Source of the DNA: Paracoccus marinaquae
GTDB taxonomy: Bacteria; Pseudomonadota; Alphaproteobacteria; Rhodobacterales; Rhodobacteraceae
DNA length: 64,000 nucleotides
Assembly (NCBI RefSeq): GCF_018860165.1
Contig: NZ_JAHKNG010000009.1
Location: 1-64,000, forward strand
Direction of reading: 5' to 3'
A model generated the notes under the pieces. That model saw nothing but the letters and a program-made list of their open reading frames with translations, had not been told where the DNA came from and did not search any database. The first letter of the stretch is position 1. Each line of letters starts with the position of its first letter. The translations under genes were made by a program, and so were the position numbers. Positions 53,036 through 62,872 of this stretch are shown here, in pieces.

Positions 53036-54166
53036 ATGTCAGAGCGGATCGCCCGGCAGATCGGCTTCCTGTGCGAGGCGGACCGGCTGAAATCGATCGA
53101 TCGCGCAAATGTGCTGATGGATCTGTCGCGGTCCGAGAACAGCGCCGAGCACAGCTGGCATGTGGCGCTTTTCGCGATGGTCTTCGGGGCTTCGGACCGG
53201 GCCATCGCGATGCTGCTGATCCATGATCTGGTCGAGATCGACGTGGGCGATCAGCCGATCCATCTGGGCCACGACGCAGCCGCGCTGGCCGAGGCCGAGG
53301 CGCGGGCGGCCGCGCGGATCTTCGGGCTGTCACCGGATGGCCCAAGCCTGCTGGCGATGTGGCGCGAATTCGAGGCCCATGGCAGCCCCGATGCGGTGAT
53401 GGCCAAGCGGATGGATCACGGCCAGCCGCTGTTTCAGGTCTTGCTGGCGCCCGAACCGCGGCCCGATCATGTCGGGATCGTGCGCGACAATCTGGACGGC
53501 GGGCGCGCAGCCCGGCTGCACCGTGAATGGCCCGAGGCGATGGCGGCGGCGCGGGCGATGCTGGCCGGGGGCGCGGCGGGCGCGGATGATCTGGGCCGGC
53601 GGCTGCGCTTTCTGGCCGAGGCCGACGGGCTGAAATCGGTCTATCGGGCGAATACGCTGATCGACGGCTCGCGTCACGAGAACAGCGGAGAACATAGCTG
53701 GCATCTGGCGCTCTATGCGCTGGCGCTGTCCGATCTGGCCGGGCCGGGCGTCCGGATCGGGCGGGTAATCCGCATGCTGCTGATCCATGATCTGGTCGAA
53801 ATCGATGTGGGGGACGTACCGCTTCATTCTGCCGCGGGTCAGGCACATGGCTCGGCCGAAGTTCAGGCGGCCGAGGCCGCGGCGGCGCGGCGGATCTTCG
53901 GCTTGCTGCCGGCAGGGCAGAGCCGCGCCTTCCTGTCGCTGTGGCAGGAATTCGAGGCTGCCGCCTCGCCCGATGCGATCTTTGCCAAGGCGCTCGACCG
54001 CTGTCAGCCGGCGGTGCAGAACCTGCGCTCGGGCGGGGTCGGATGGCGCGACTATGGCGTCAGCTTCGCCGATATCGAACATCGGGTGGGGCGCAAGGTC
54101 GCGCTCGGCGCCCCGGCCCTGTGGGCGTGGCTGCGACCCGAGGTCGCAGCCTTCCTGTCCGATTGA
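53036..54166 (+). CDS. Tandem HD-domain phosphohydrolase (YfbR-like, duplicated)
   Basis: The 376-residue protein consists of two copies of one HD_3-type domain. The first (1-170) has EADRLKSIDRANVLMDLSRS, ENSAEHSWHVALFAM and LLIHDLVEIDVGD; the second (about 190-376) has EADGLKSVYRANTLIDGSRH, ENSGEHSWHLALYA and LLIHDLVEIDVGD. Both keep the metal-binding His/His-Asp residues and a later AKxxDxxQP motif. Single-domain relatives are nucleotidases for 5'-dNMPs or related substrates. The gene lies five bases after the alpha/beta hydrolase stop and is probably cotranscribed. Confidence 0.87.
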   Translation: MSERIARQIGFLCEADRLKSIDRANVLMDLSRSENSAEHSWHVALFAMVFGASDRAIAMLLIHDLVEIDVGDQPIHLGHDAAALAEAEARAAARIFGLSPDGPSLLAMWREFEAHGSPDAVMAKRMDHGQPLFQVLLAPEPRPDHVGIVRDNLDGGRAARLHREWPEAMAAARAMLAGGAAGADDLGRRLRFLAEADGLKSVYRANTLIDGSRHENSGEHSWHLALYALALSDLAGPGVRIGRVIRMLLIHDLVEIDVGDVPLHSAAGQAHGSAEVQAAEAAAARRIFGLLPAGQSRAFLSLWQEFEAAASPDAIFAKALDRCQPAVQNLRSGGVGWRDYGVSFADIEHRVGRKVALGAPALWAWLRPEVAAFLSD

Positions 54167-54184
54167 GCCTGTCGCCGCCCCGTC

Positions 54185-55351
54185 TCAGTTCGCCAGCGGC
54201 TGTTGATTGGTGGCATGGCGGCGGGCCAGTTGCCGTGCGCGCCGGCCGGCGGCGAGGGGACGGGCCGTGTCGACGGCCGCAGGATCGTCACGCAGTTGCG
54301 GGAACAGGGTGAAGACCTCTTCGGCCGCTTCGCCCAGTGCCTCGATGGTCTGCGGGCCGGGATAAAGCGATTCGGTTTCGGCGCCGTTGGACATCAGCAC
54401 CTCGTGCCGGTCGAACAGCAGATGCACATAGCTGACACCTTGGGCGTCGGTCAGTTCCTCGATCCCCGGCACCTCGGTCAACTGGCGCGCCGCGACCAGC
54501 AGTTCGGGGGCGTTGAACATACGCTGCGCGATCTGCGAGCGGACCAGAATGCGGTGCTGGGGCGAGACGGTCAGATCCCGGTCGGGCCGGTTCGGGCCAA
54601 GCGCATTGGCCAGGATGCGGATCGGCCGCAGCCGGGGACTGGCGGCCAGTTCCGAGGCCGAGAGGCTGCGCAGCCCGCGCCAGCGAACCGGCTGGAAGCC
54701 ATGGTCACGGGTCCAGACCAGGTCGCCGACCTCCAGATCCTCGACCTTGCGTTCGCCCGCCTCGGTCAGGATCATGGTGCCGGCGGCGAAACAGGGAACG
54801 AAGGACGACTGATCGTACAGCTCGGTCGATGTCCGCGAGAAATAGGTGTCGTAATCGGCCTCATCGGTCGACATGGTGATGCTGACGATCGGATAGGTGG
54901 TCAGCGCCGCAATCTCATCGGGCGCGGCCGCCGACGCGGGCGGCGGCATCATGAAGGCGTTGCCGGAAACGTCCTGAAAGATCCGCACGGTCGTGTAGAT
55001 GGTATCGGTCGAGCCATCCGGCAGCAGGCGCGTCACCGCGACATTGCTGACCACGATCGCGCTGTCGATCTCGTTTTCGTGGAACTCACCGTTCAGCGTG
55101 TAGGAGACGGTTTCCTGCGTGCCGGCGGCGTTGTTGTGCTGGATCGAGCCGTTTGCGTCGTCGTCGTTCATGGTGACCGCGGTCACCCGTCCGTAAAGGG
55201 GCGCACCCGCACTGCCGGCCGTCTGGCCGTTGATCTGGTCGTAGGCACGCTCGGCATCGTATTCCGGAAAGGTGAAGCCGAGGAAGGAAAAGGTCTCTTG
55301 CGCGTCAACGTCGGGATAGCTCCCGAGATGGATCATGTCATAGGTCGGCAC
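54185..55351 (-). CDS. Hint (Hedgehog/intein) domain-containing protein
   Basis: The 388-residue protein has an N-terminal part rich in Asp, Thr and Ser (residues 1-180) that looks like a secreted adhesin-type region, then a Hint domain starting at VPCFAAGTMILTEAGER with nucleophile Cys187, followed by VEDLEVGDLVWTRDHGFQPV and SPQHRILVRS. Hint domains autocatalytically process proteins. Such proteins occur in Rhodobacteraceae as secreted or surface proteins. The start is GTG at 55351 with AGAGGG upstream. No signal peptide is visible, so secretion by a type I system is possible. It converges with the preceding HD gene. Confidence 0.82.
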   Translation of the reverse strand: MPTYDMIHLGSYPDVDAQETFSFLGFTFPEYDAERAYDQINGQTAGSAGAPLYGRVTAVTMNDDDANGSIQHNNAAGTQETVSYTLNGEFHENEIDSAIVVSNVAVTRLLPDGSTDTIYTTVRIFQDVSGNAFMMPPPASAAAPDEIAALTTYPIVSITMSTDEADYDTYFSRTSTELYDQSSFVPCFAAGTMILTEAGERKVEDLEVGDLVWTRDHGFQPVRWRGLRSLSASELAASPRLRPIRILANALGPNRPDRDLTVSPQHRILVRSQIAQRMFNAPELLVAARQLTEVPGIEELTDAQGVSYVHLLFDRHEVLMSNGAETESLYPGPQTIEALGEAAEEVFTLFPQLRDDPAAVDTARPLAAGRRARQLARRHATNQQPLAN

Positions 55352-55559
55352 GGTGAACCCTCTTCCTTGTAAGCCACATTGATGCCGGCATGTCCGGCAC
55401 CCTGTCCATTCATAGAGTCCTTCATCATTGAAATAAATATGTTCTGTCCGTTTGCGGAGCGGCTACGAAAATTCGGCATACAGTCGCATACAATCTTTCC
55501 TTTTCGATGCAAAGCCGCTATAGCCCGCTCAGCAGCAAACCAACGCCAAGGGGGCCAGC

Positions 55560-56771
55560 ATGTCTAAGATCAAGGTAGAGAACCCCGTCGTCGAGCTCGA
55601 CGGCGACGAGATGACCCGGATCATCTGGGATTTCATCAAGCAGAAGCTGATCCTGCCCTACCTGGACATCGATCTGAAATACTACGATCTGGGCATCGAA
55701 GAGCGTGACCGCACCGACGACCAGATCACCGTCGATGCCGCCGAGGCGATCAAGCAGCATGGCGTCGGTGTGAAATGCGCCACCATCACCCCCGATGAGG
55801 CCCGGGTCGAGGAATTCGGCCTCAAGAAGATGTGGCGCAGCCCCAACGGCACGATCCGCAACATCCTTGGCGGCGTCATCTTCCGCGAGCCGATCATCTG
55901 CAAGAACGTGCCGCGCCTGGTGCCGGGCTGGACCCAGCCGATCATCGTTGGCCGCCACGCCTTCGGTGACCAGTATCGTGCCACCGACTTCCGCTTCCCC
56001 GGCAAGGGCAAGCTGACCATCAGGTTCGTCGGCGAGGATGGCGAGACCATCGAGCATGAGGTCTTCGATGCCCCGTCCTCGGGCGTCACCATGGCGATGT
56101 ACAACCTTGACGAGTCGATCCGCGATTTCGCCCGCGCCAGCATGAATTACGGTCTGAACCGCGGCTATCCGGTTTACCTCTCGACCAAGAACACCATCCT
56201 CAAGGCCTATGATGGCCGCTTCAAGGACCTGTTCCAGGAGGTTTACGAGGCCGAGTTCGAGGACCAGTTCAAGAAGGCCGGCATCCATTACGAGCATCGC
56301 CTGATCGACGACATGGTCGCCTCGGCGCTGAAATGGTCGGGCGGCTATGTCTGGGCCTGCAAGAACTATGACGGCGACGTGCAGTCCGACACCGTCGCGC
56401 AGGGCTTCGGCAGCCTTGGCCTGATGACCTCGGTCCTGATGACGCCGGACGGGAAGATCGTGGAATCGGAAGCCGCGCATGGCACCGTGACCCGCCATTA
56501 CCGCGAGCATCAGAAGGGCAATGCGACCTCGACCAACTCGATCGCCTCGATCTTCGCCTGGACCGGCGGCCTGAAACACCGCGCCAAGCTGGACGGCAAC
56601 GATGCGCTGAGGACCTTTGCCGAGACGCTGGAAAAAGTCACCGTGCAGGCCGTGGAAGACGGCTTCATGACCAAGGATCTGGCGCTGCTGGTCGGGCCGG
56701 ACCAGAAGTGGCTGACCACCATGGGCTATCTGGAAAAGGTGGACGAATATCTGAACAAGGCACTGGCCTGA
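55560..56771 (+). CDS. icd: NADP-dependent isocitrate dehydrogenase
   Basis: It converts isocitrate to 2-oxoglutarate in the TCA cycle with NADP. The 403-residue protein is of the type II (eukaryote-like) homodimeric class rather than the E. coli type. It starts [20 protein letters not shown], has [20 protein letters not shown] (substrate Ser/Asn), [13 protein letters not shown], the [16 protein letters not shown] metal site and [12 protein letters not shown] for NADP. AAGGGGG precedes the ATG. A strong terminator hairpin follows. Confidence 0.97.
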   Translation: MSKIKVENPVVELDGDEMTRIIWDFIKQKLILPYLDIDLKYYDLGIEERDRTDDQITVDAAEAIKQHGVGVKCATITPDEARVEEFGLKKMWRSPNGTIRNILGGVIFREPIICKNVPRLVPGWTQPIIVGRHAFGDQYRATDFRFPGKGKLTIRFVGEDGETIEHEVFDAPSSGVTMAMYNLDESIRDFARASMNYGLNRGYPVYLSTKNTILKAYDGRFKDLFQEVYEAEFEDQFKKAGIHYEHRLIDDMVASALKWSGGYVWACKNYDGDVQSDTVAQGFGSLGLMTSVLMTPDGKIVESEAAHGTVTRHYREHQKGNATSTNSIASIFAWTGGLKHRAKLDGNDALRTFAETLEKVTVQAVEDGFMTKDLALLVGPDQKWLTTMGYLEKVDEYLNKALA

Positions 56772-56795
56772 GCCATCGTCCGTTCTGAAAAAGGG

Positions 56796-56822
56796 GGCCG
56801 CGCGGGGATCCGCGCGGCCTTT
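56796..56822 (+). terminator. Rho-independent terminator after icd
   Basis: GGCCGCGCGG (56796-56805) and CCGCGCGGCC (56810-56819) form a perfect 10-bp stem with a GGAT loop, followed by TTTCC. It begins 24 bases after the icd stop and ends about 95 bases before purQ. Confidence 0.75.
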
Positions 56823-56917
56823 CCATGGCTGGCGCCGCCACGCGGCCCCCGCGGGATGCTTCCATGCGCCGGCTCATTGCGCTATCAGTCGCGCAGCATA
56901 TTTCGCAGGATTCGCCC

Positions 56918-57586
56918 ATGAAAGCCGCTGTCATCACCTTTCCCGGATCGAATTGCGACCGTGATCTGGCCCTTGCGCTCGGGCAGGCGGGGGCCGAGGT
57001 CAGCCGCGTCTGGCACAAGGACGAGGCGCTGCCCGCGGGCACCGATCTGGTCGCCGTGCCGGGCGGGTTTTCCTATGGCGATTATCTGCGCTGCGGCGCC
57101 ATCGCCGCGCATTCGCCCATTGCCGGGGCGCTGCGCGGCCATGCGGCGAAGGGCGGCTATGTCCTCGGCATCTGCAACGGCTTTCAGGTCCTGACCGAAC
57201 TGGGCCTGCTGCCCGGCGCGCTGATGCGCAATCAGGGCCTGACCTTCATCTGCAGACCCGCGATGCTGCAGGTGGTGACGGCTGACAGCAACTTTACCCG
57301 CGGTTACGCAGTGGGTCAGCAGATCCGCGTGCCGGTCGCGCATCACGACGGCAATTACCAGATCGGCGCCGAGGGGCTGGCGCAGTTGCGCGATCAGGAG
57401 CGCATCGCCTTTACCTATGCGCCCGGACTCAATGGCTCGGTCGCCGATATCGCCGGGGTGCTGTCGGAGAACCGCCGGGTGCTGGGCATGATGCCGCATC
57501 CCGAACGCGCGGCCGATCCGGCGCTTGGCGGAACTGACGGGGCGGCGCTTTTTTCGGGCCTGGTCCGGGGCCTTCAGCACGCGTGA
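56918..57586 (+). CDS. purQ: Phosphoribosylformylglycinamidine synthase subunit PurQ (glutaminase)
   Basis: It is the glutamine amidotransferase subunit for the fourth step of purine synthesis; it works with PurL and PurS. The 222-residue protein begins MKAAVITFPGSNCDRDLAL and has the catalytic cysteine in LGICNGFQVLTE, the oxyanion strand and the His/Glu pair in MMPHPERA. The start at 56918 gives a normal N-terminus; an upstream in-frame extension (56825) would include the icd terminator region. purL and purS are not adjacent here. Confidence 0.95.
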   Translation: MKAAVITFPGSNCDRDLALALGQAGAEVSRVWHKDEALPAGTDLVAVPGGFSYGDYLRCGAIAAHSPIAGALRGHAAKGGYVLGICNGFQVLTELGLLPGALMRNQGLTFICRPAMLQVVTADSNFTRGYAVGQQIRVPVAHHDGNYQIGAEGLAQLRDQERIAFTYAPGLNGSVADIAGVLSENRRVLGMMPHPERAADPALGGTDGAALFSGLVRGLQHA

Positions 57587-57645
57587 CTTGAGCGCAGGCG
57601 ATTTGAGGCATAAATTGCGTCAGTTAGCGATTTCGCCGGATTGAC

Positions 57646-59445
57646 GTGGTGACCAGGGATCGGAAGGCAAAGGACGATGCGCCCGGCTGGGCCGGTGGAG
57701 GCGCCGAGCAGCCGGCCAATCCCTGGTGGCTGCGCGCGGCCATCGGGCTGATCTTCCTGACCGCGCTGATGGTGATCTGGACCACCAATGCCTGGTTGAC
57801 CGCGCGTTTCGCCGAAAATACCAGGGTCCGGGCCGATCTGCGGCTGGCGCTTTATACCGGCAACCTGAAATCCGAACTGGACCGCAACGAGGTCGTGCCG
57901 CTGCTGCTGGCGCGCGATCCGGCGCTGATCGGGGCGCTGAACGGCAATGATTTCTCGACCACGTCGGCCAGGCTGATCGCCGCGCAGAAGGAGATCGGGG
58001 CCGCCTCGCTGCGGCTGCTGGATGCCTCGGGCCGCACCGTGGCCTCGACCGACCGCTATCAGATCGGCACCAACAACGCCGCGGCGCCCTATTTCGTCGA
58101 GGCCCTGCGATCGCGCGATACGGTCTTTACCGTCTCGACCACCGAGACCGGCGCCTATGAGTTCAATCATTCGCGGTCCATTGTCGCGGATGGCAAGACC
58201 CTGGGCGTGATCGTCGTCGGCGCCGATCTGACACGGCTGGAGCGGTCCTGGGCGGGGATCGCCGATGCGGTGGTGGTCACCGACAGCGAGGGCACCATCA
58301 TCCTTGCGACCGAGTCGCGCTGGCGCGGGCTGGCCCTGCCGGATGCGCTGGAGGTGCGCTCGGCCCCCTCGGCGATCCAGCGCGCCTTCCAGGTGACCGC
58401 CGACTGGACCTCGCCGCCGGCCGACGCCTATCTGCGCGGCCGGGCGGTGATGCGCAGCGAAGCGCGGATCCAGTTCCGCGGCTGGAAGATGATCAGCTTT
58501 ACCACCTATGCCTCGACGCGCGAGCGGGTGAATGCGGTCCTGGCGCTGGAAATCATGGGCTTCGCGATCCTGCTGGCACTGGCCTTCTGGCTGTTGTCGC
58601 GCCGCGCCCGGCTGCAATCGGCGGCCTATATGCGCGAATCCGCCGATCTTCGGGCGCTGAACGCGCGGCTGCGGCGCGAGATCGCCGAGCGTGAGCGGGT
58701 GCAGAAGGAACTGCGCGTGGCCGAGCAGACGGTTCAGCAAAGCTCGAAACTGGCGGCACTGGGCGAGATGTCGGCCGGGGTCAGCCATGAGCTGAACCAG
58801 CCGCTGGCGGCGATGAAGACCTATCTGGCCGGCGCAAGGCTGCTGTTGCAGCGCGGCCGCAGCGAGGAGGCCCTGTCCTCGTTCCAGCGCATCGACGACC
58901 TGATCGATCGCATGGGCGGGATCACGCGGCAGCTGAAATCCTATGCCCGCAAGGGCGGCGACGCGGTCGAGCCGATCGATCTGCGCGCCGCCGTCAGCAG
59001 CGCCCTGACCATGATGGAGCCGCAACTGCGCGCAGGCACCATCCGCATCACCCGCAACGTGCCGCGCGAGAGGGTCATGGTGCTGGCCGACCGGATCCGG
59101 CTTGAGCAGGTGATCATCAACCTGCTGCGCAACGCCTTCGACGCGGTCAAGGACCGGCGCGATGCGCGGGTCGAGATCACCGTCGAAAGCGGCGCTCACG
59201 CCTATGTGTCCGTTCGCGACAACGGACCGGGTGTATCGGATCTGGAAAAACTGTTTGAACCCTTCTGGACGACCAAGAAACCCGGTGAGGGCACCGGTCT
59301 GGGTCTGGCGATCTCCTCCACCATCGTGGCAGATTTCGGAGGACGCCTGACCGCGCATAACGAAACCGGGGGAGGGGCCGTGTTCCAGGTCGAACTGCCC
59401 CTGCATCGGCCGGGCGAACCCCGCAGGGCGCTGGCCGCCGAATGA
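57646..59445 (+). CDS. Sensor histidine kinase, DctB-like
   Basis: The 599-residue protein has two membrane helices (about 30-50 and 297-317) around a periplasmic sensory domain of the double-Cache type (60-290), then a coiled linker and the kinase. The H-box is GEMSAGVSHELNQPL with phospho-His381, N-box NLLRNAFDAV, G1 DNGPGV and G2 GEGTGLGLAIS. The layout matches DctB, which senses C4-dicarboxylates. Start codons GTG at 57646 and 57649 are both possible. The partner regulator gene follows 19 bases later. Confidence 0.88.
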   Translation: MVTRDRKAKDDAPGWAGGGAEQPANPWWLRAAIGLIFLTALMVIWTTNAWLTARFAENTRVRADLRLALYTGNLKSELDRNEVVPLLLARDPALIGALNGNDFSTTSARLIAAQKEIGAASLRLLDASGRTVASTDRYQIGTNNAAAPYFVEALRSRDTVFTVSTTETGAYEFNHSRSIVADGKTLGVIVVGADLTRLERSWAGIADAVVVTDSEGTIILATESRWRGLALPDALEVRSAPSAIQRAFQVTADWTSPPADAYLRGRAVMRSEARIQFRGWKMISFTTYASTRERVNAVLALEIMGFAILLALAFWLLSRRARLQSAAYMRESADLRALNARLRREIAERERVQKELRVAEQTVQQSSKLAALGEMSAGVSHELNQPLAAMKTYLAGARLLLQRGRSEEALSSFQRIDDLIDRMGGITRQLKSYARKGGDAVEPIDLRAAVSSALTMMEPQLRAGTIRITRNVPRERVMVLADRIRLEQVIINLLRNAFDAVKDRRDARVEITVESGAHAYVSVRDNGPGVSDLEKLFEPFWTTKKPGEGTGLGLAISSTIVADFGGRLTAHNETGGGAVFQVELPLHRPGEPRRALAAE

Positions 59446-59464
59446 CGACGAGAGAGGAAAGCAG

Positions 59465-60790
59465 ATGTCCCGCAAGTTGAAGATCGCGATTGTCGATGAC
59501 GAACCGGATATGCGGGAATCGATCAGCCAGTGGCTGGTCCTGTCCGGCTTCGAGACCGAAACCTATGCCAGCGCGGAAGATGCGCTGAAGGTGATCGGTG
59601 CCGACTGGCCCGGCGTGGTGGTCTCCGACATCCGCATGCCCGGCATGGACGGGATCGCCTTCCTGAAACGGCTGATGGGGCTGGATTCGGGGCTGCCGGT
59701 GATCCTGATCACCGGGCATGGCGACGTGCCGATGGCGGTCGAGGCGATGCGGATCGGCGCCATGGATTTCATGGAAAAGCCCTTCAACCCCGACAAGATG
59801 ACGGCGCTGGCCAAGAAGGCCACGCAGGCCCGGCGCATGACGCTGGACAACCGCGCCCTGCGCCGCGATCTCAGCGAGGGCCAGCAGGTCATGTCCAAGC
59901 TGATCGGCTCGAGCCCGGTGATGGACCGGCTGCGCGAGGATATCCTCGATCTGGGCCAGGCGGACGGTCATGTGCTGATCGACGGCGAGACCGGCACCGG
60001 CAAGACGCTGGTCGCCCATGCGCTGCATGCCGTGGGGCCGCGCGCCTCGAAGAAATTCGTGCCGATCTCCTGCGCGGCCTATAATGACGAGGCGCTGACG
60101 GCGCGGCTGTTCGGGCCGATGGAGGACGGCCTGCCCGCCGTCGAGGAGGCGCGGGGCGGCACCCTCTGCCTCGAGGATGTCGAGGCCCTGTCCGAGCCCC
60201 TCCAGGCCCGGCTTCTGGCCTTCATCAGCGAACAGGGCAGCCCGGCCGAAACGCGGATCATCGCCATCTCGAACGCCCGGGCCGAGGGTCGCAAGGCCGA
60301 GGATTCGCTTCGTCCCGACCTGTTCTACCGCCTCTCGGCGCTGAAGATCGCGCTGCCGCCCCTGCGCGCGCGCGGCGAGGATATCCTGCAGCTGTTCACC
60401 CGCATGACCGAGCAGTTCTCGGAGGAATATGGCTGCGAGCCGCCGCAGGTTTCGGCGCAGGAGGCGGCCCAGCTTCTGCAGGCGCCGTGGCCCGGCAATA
60501 TCCGCCAGCTGATCAATGTGGCCGAACGCGCGGTGCTGCAGAACCGCCGCGGCTCGGGCAGCATCGCCTCGCTGCTGATGGCGGATGGCGACGACAACCA
60601 GCAGGCCACCACGACCGAGGGCAAGCCGCTGAAGGAATATGTCGAAAGCTTCGAGAAGATGCTGATCGACAACACCATGCGCCGCCACAAGGGCAGCATC
60701 GCCAGCGTCATGGAGGAACTGTGCCTGCCGCGCAGGACGCTGAACGAGAAGATGGCGAAATACGGGTTGCAACGCAGCGACTACCTGTAG
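59465..60790 (+). CDS. DctD-like response regulator lacking the GAFTGA loop
   Basis: The 441-residue protein has a receiver domain (1-120; Asp55 phospho-acceptor, Lys105), an AAA+ domain (about 145-370) and a Fis-type HTH (about 400-440). The Walker A GETGTGKT (173-180) is intact, but the segment that should contain GAFTGA reads LFGPMEDGLPAVEEARGG with several residues missing. The Walker B region is GTLCLEDV rather than GTLFLDE. DLFYRLSALKIALPPLRAR is kept. Without GAFTGA it should not remodel sigma54 polymerase in the usual way, so it may work with sigma70. GAGAGGAAAG precedes the ATG. Confidence 0.88.
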   Translation: MSRKLKIAIVDDEPDMRESISQWLVLSGFETETYASAEDALKVIGADWPGVVVSDIRMPGMDGIAFLKRLMGLDSGLPVILITGHGDVPMAVEAMRIGAMDFMEKPFNPDKMTALAKKATQARRMTLDNRALRRDLSEGQQVMSKLIGSSPVMDRLREDILDLGQADGHVLIDGETGTGKTLVAHALHAVGPRASKKFVPISCAAYNDEALTARLFGPMEDGLPAVEEARGGTLCLEDVEALSEPLQARLLAFISEQGSPAETRIIAISNARAEGRKAEDSLRPDLFYRLSALKIALPPLRARGEDILQLFTRMTEQFSEEYGCEPPQVSAQEAAQLLQAPWPGNIRQLINVAERAVLQNRRGSGSIASLLMADGDDNQQATTTEGKPLKEYVESFEKMLIDNTMRRHKGSIASVMEELCLPRRTLNEKMAKYGLQRSDYL

Positions 60791-60821
60791 CCACCGCCGT
60801 TCTACACGGCCCGGCCGACAA

Positions 60822-60862
60822 GAAGACCGCGCCGGCCCTCTGGCCGGCGCGATGCCGTCTTC
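60822..60862. terminator. Bidirectional terminator between dctD-like gene and lytic transglycosylase
   Basis: A perfect 10-bp stem CGCGCCGGCC (60828-60837)/GGCCGGCGCG (60842-60851) with loop CTCT is flanked by GAAGAC (60822-60827) and GTCTTC (60857-60862), which extend the pairing beyond a 5-base bulge. It lies between convergent genes, 31 bases after the first stop. Confidence 0.65.
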
Positions 60863-60893
60863 GATCCCGCAAGATCCCGTGACCCCGCGCGGG

Positions 60894-61421
60894 TCAGCTG
60901 CGCAGGCCGGTCAGTTTCAGCAATCCCTTGCGCTTGGCCTCGTAGTAATAGCCGCGCGCATACCACATGACCGTGTCGTCGGGATCGCCATCGGCCACCA
61001 GCCATGCCCCGTAGAGGTATTTCACGCCGTAGCGCAGGTTGGTATCGGCATCCAGGAGGCCGGAGGCCGGGCCGCGATAGCCCATGGTGCGCGCGGTCTG
61101 CGGCAGGATCTGCATCAGCCCGTAATAGGGACCGTTGCGCGCCTCGGGGCGATGGCTCGATTCCCGGATCACCACCCGCTGCACCAGTTCCGCCGGCACC
61201 CCGTAATGCCGCGCCCAGAAATTGATGCGTGAGCGCAGATAGGGCGTCTCGTTCGGATAGAGCCCGTCGGCCTGCAGGCCCGGCGGCATCCGCCCGGAAC
61301 CGCCGCCACTGCCGCAGGCGGCCAGCGCCAGGACGCCCAGCAGCAGCGCCCGGCGTCCCGTCCGTGCGGCGCAGGGGCCGTGGGCGCGCGGGGGCAGCGC
61401 CCCCGCCATGCCGTCAGACAT
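60894..61421 (-). CDS. Lytic transglycosylase lipoprotein
   Basis: The 175-residue protein has a lipoprotein signal ([18 protein letters not shown]; Cys36) and an SLT domain. [19 protein letters not shown] carries the catalytic Glu of the ES motif, with [15 protein letters not shown] and [10 protein letters not shown] family motifs. It cleaves peptidoglycan glycosidic bonds at the outer membrane inner face. Its start overlaps the lpdA end by eight bases, so it may be cotranscribed with it, although the pairing is unusual. Alternative start at 61409 is possible. Confidence 0.88.
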   Translation of the reverse strand: MSDGMAGALPPRAHGPCAARTGRRALLLGVLALAACGSGGGSGRMPPGLQADGLYPNETPYLRSRINFWARHYGVPAELVQRVVIRESSHRPEARNGPYYGLMQILPQTARTMGYRGPASGLLDADTNLRYGVKYLYGAWLVADGDPDDTVMWYARGYYYEAKRKGLLKLTGLRS

Positions 61422-62808
61422 GGATGGCCCCGTCGCCGCAGGCCAGCGCCGCCTCGCGCACCGCTTCGGAGGTGGTCGGGTGGGCGTGGCAGGTCAGGGC
61501 CAGATCCTCGGCCGAGGCGCCGAATTCCATCGCCACGCAGACCTCGTGGATCATCTCGCCGGCATTCGGGCCGACGATATGGCAGCCGAGGATGCGGTCG
61601 GTCCCGGCATCGACGATCAGCTTGACGAAGCCCTCGGACTGGAACATGGCCTTGGCGCGGGCATTGCCCATGAAGGGGAACTTGCCGATCTTCACCTTGC
61701 GACCAGCCTGTTTCGCCGCCTCTTCGGTCAGGCCGACATTGGCGACCTCGGGGGCGGTGTAGATGACCCCGGGGATGACGTCATAGTTCACGTGACCGGC
61801 CTTGCCGGCGATCACCTCGGCCGCGGCCATGCCCTCGTCCTCGGCCTTGTGGGCCAGCATCGGGCCGGGCACGCAGTCGCCGATGGCGTAGATGCCGCCG
61901 ACATTCGTGGCCCAGTGCCTGTCGATCCTGACGAAGCCGCGCTCGGTCATCTCGACGCCCAGCTTGTCGAGGCCCAGGCCATCGACCACCGGGCGGCGGC
62001 CGGTGGCGACCAGCACGCAATCGGCCTCGAGCACATGCTCGCTGTCGTCCTTTTTCAGCGCATAGGTCAGCTTGGCCTTGGTCTTGGTCGCGGTGGCGCC
62101 CTTGACCGCGGCGCCGAGGATGAATTTCAGCCCCTGCTTGGCCAGGATCTTCTGGAACTGCTTCTGCACCTCGCCATCCATGCCCGGGGTGATCGCGTCC
62201 AGATATTCGACCACCGTCACATCCGTGCCGAGGCGCGCATAGACCGAACCCAGTTCAAGCCCGATGACGCCGGCGCCGATCACCACCATGGATTTAGGAA
62301 TCTTCGGCAGGGTCAGCGCGCCGGTCGAATCGACGATGACGCCGGCGGCGTTATCGACCTCGACGCCCTTCAATTCGCTGGGGGCGGAACCCGTGGCAAT
62401 GACGATGTTCTTCGTCTCGTGCAGCGTATCGCCGACCTTGACCTTGCCCGGCGCCTCGATGCTGGCCCAGCCCTTCAGCCAGTCGATCTTGTTCTTCTTG
62501 AACAGGAATTCGATGCCCTTGGTATTGGTGCCGACGGTCTCGGCCTTGTAGTCCTGCATCTTCGACCAGTCGACCTTCACCTTGGCGCCGGTCAGGCCCA
62601 TGCGGTCGAAATTCGCATGCGTCTCATGCAGCATGTGGCTGGCATGCAGCAGCGCCTTCGACGGGATGCAGCCCACGTTCAGGCAGGTGCCGCCGAGGGT
62701 CTCGCGGCCCTCGACGCAGGCGACCTTCAGGCCCAGCTGGGCCGCGCGGATGGCGCAGACATAGCCGCCGGGACCGGCGCCGATCACGATCAGGTCATAG
62801 GTGGACAT
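61414..62808 (-). CDS. lpdA: Dihydrolipoyl dehydrogenase
   Basis: The 464-residue flavoprotein reoxidises lipoamide in 2-oxoacid dehydrogenase complexes. It has the FAD motif [20 protein letters not shown], the redox-active disulfide [17 protein letters not shown], an NAD motif [20 protein letters not shown] and the catalytic [18 protein letters not shown] precedes the start. The usual neighbours sucA, sucB or pdh genes are not in the window; a MAPEG gene lies upstream on the same strand. Confidence 0.96.
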   Translation of the reverse strand: MSTYDLIVIGAGPGGYVCAIRAAQLGLKVACVEGRETLGGTCLNVGCIPSKALLHASHMLHETHANFDRMGLTGAKVKVDWSKMQDYKAETVGTNTKGIEFLFKKNKIDWLKGWASIEAPGKVKVGDTLHETKNIVIATGSAPSELKGVEVDNAAGVIVDSTGALTLPKIPKSMVVIGAGVIGLELGSVYARLGTDVTVVEYLDAITPGMDGEVQKQFQKILAKQGLKFILGAAVKGATATKTKAKLTYALKKDDSEHVLEADCVLVATGRRPVVDGLGLDKLGVEMTERGFVRIDRHWATNVGGIYAIGDCVPGPMLAHKAEDEGMAAAEVIAGKAGHVNYDVIPGVIYTAPEVANVGLTEEAAKQAGRKVKIGKFPFMGNARAKAMFQSEGFVKLIVDAGTDRILGCHIVGPNAGEMIHEVCVAMEFGASAEDLALTCHAHPTTSEAVREAALACGDGAIHV

Positions 62809-62872
62809 GATTTACTCCTTCTTGTCCCTCGGGCCGGCACGGAAAACGCGCCGTCATTGCAGATGCCGCGGC

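Noticed and set aside
55379-55567. 62-codon open frame before icd
   Set aside because: Overlaps the icd start and ribosome site, and has no recognisable features.
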